In this document: positions 63,914-64,000 of the stretch, piece by piece | Layout: every line of letters starts with the position of its first letter | Position numbering within the stretch: position 1 is the stretch's first letter | Assembly (NCBI RefSeq): GCF_041320595.1 | Contig: NZ_CP166625.1 | Span: forward strand, 4,834,001 to 4,898,000 | DNA: 64,000 bases | Direction: 5' to 3' | DNA from: Pleomorphomonas sp. PLEO | GTDB lineage: Bacteria; Pseudomonadota; Alphaproteobacteria; Rhizobiales; Pleomorphomonadaceae | Program-made: the position numbers and the translations under genes | Notes under the pieces: generated by a model | The model's input: only the letters and a program-made list of their open reading frames with translations | The model's database searches: none | What the model was told of the DNA's origin: nothing

Positions 63914-64000
63914 TCAGCGTGCGCCAGTATGCCGGCGGTAGGCGGTAAGCGCCGCCTCGGAGTCGATATAGGGCTCCTGGTGCTCGGCGGACCAATATTT
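63914..64000 (-). CDS. C-terminal end of a probable DUF2093 protein (rest outside window)
   Basis: The minus-strand frame is open from the window edge to a TGA at 63914-63916. The 28 visible residues (KYWSAEHQEPYIDSEAALTA, then YRRHTGAR) resemble the C-terminus of DUF2093 family proteins (about 75 residues, ...LKYWSVxxQEAY...). DUF2093 genes regularly lie next to lpxK in Rhizobiales. The gene is convergent with lpxK with a 30-nt gap. The assignment rests on a short segment. Confidence 0.55.
   Translation of the reverse strand, partial: KYWSAEHQEPYIDSEAALTAYRRHTGAR

Noticed and set aside
1-64000. tRNA, rRNA, prophage or defence system
   Set aside because: I found no tRNA-like cloverleaf, rRNA segment, integrase, phage structural gene, restriction-modification or toxin-antitoxin pair; almost all genes are conserved housekeeping.

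Overview
The window is chromosomal, GC-rich DNA from an alphaproteobacterium, most probably of the order Hyphomicrobiales (Rhizobiales). The evidence is the porin with an N-terminal Cys-containing Porin_2-type segment, LpxI instead of LpxH, the DUF4170, DUF6101 and DUF2093 family proteins, and gene orders typical of that order (uppS-cdsA-dxr-rseP-bamA-lpxD-fabZ-lpxA-lpxI-lpxB-gltA, ispH-thrB-rnhA, DUF4170-acyltransferase-kdtA-lpxK). I see no rRNA, tRNA, IS element, integrase or CRISPR. The genus cannot be fixed from the sequence alone.

Layout. 1-8 kb: end of an RhlE-like DEAD-box helicase, a GGDEF diguanylate cyclase, ComEC, gltX and gltA. 8-23 kb: a long minus-strand block running from rpsB down to lpxB that makes ribosomal protein S2, EF-Ts, UMP kinase, ribosome recycling factor, undecaprenyl-PP synthase, CDP-diacylglycerol synthase, DXP reductoisomerase, RseP, BamA and the early lipid A enzymes LpxD-FabZ-LpxA-LpxI-LpxB. 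Translation, phospholipid, isoprenoid and outer-membrane assembly genes are therefore collinear. 23-27 kb: a MarR-emrA-emrB efflux operon. 26.6-31 kb: a minus-strand operon for an 813-residue envelope protein of five ~120-residue repeats plus an OmpA-like end, a 32-residue membrane micropeptide and a membrane-anchored helix-hairpin-helix protein; a porin gene lies upstream. 31-38 kb: BenE transporter, histidine phosphatase, TerB/J-domain protein, GNAT acetyltransferase, AMP nucleosidase, HAD phosphatase and a small secreted protein. 38-46 kb: a FliK/FlhX flagellar pair and the glycine cleavage operon gcvT-gcvH-gcvPA-(52-aa ORF)-gcvPB, led by a tandem glycine riboswitch. 46-54 kb: a lipoprotein, ispH-thrB-rnhA-diacylglycerol-kinase family gene, peroxiredoxin, a DsbD-N-like protein and a chemoreceptor. 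54-64 kb: YqgE, purD, a frameshifted ubiA, a DUF6101 gene, pmbA, an inositol-monophosphatase family gene, DUF4170, DUF374 acyltransferase, kdtA, lpxK and the end of a probable DUF2093 gene.

Most of the window is conserved housekeeping. The observations most worth checking are the 52-codon ORF translationally coupled on both sides inside the gcv operon, the repeat-protein/micropeptide/HhH operon, the single-base frameshift in a G7 run of ubiA, and several exact palindromes in promoter regions (gltA, marR, porin). Start codons were reassigned in many genes from homology and ribosome-binding-site position. All promoter and operator calls are by eye.
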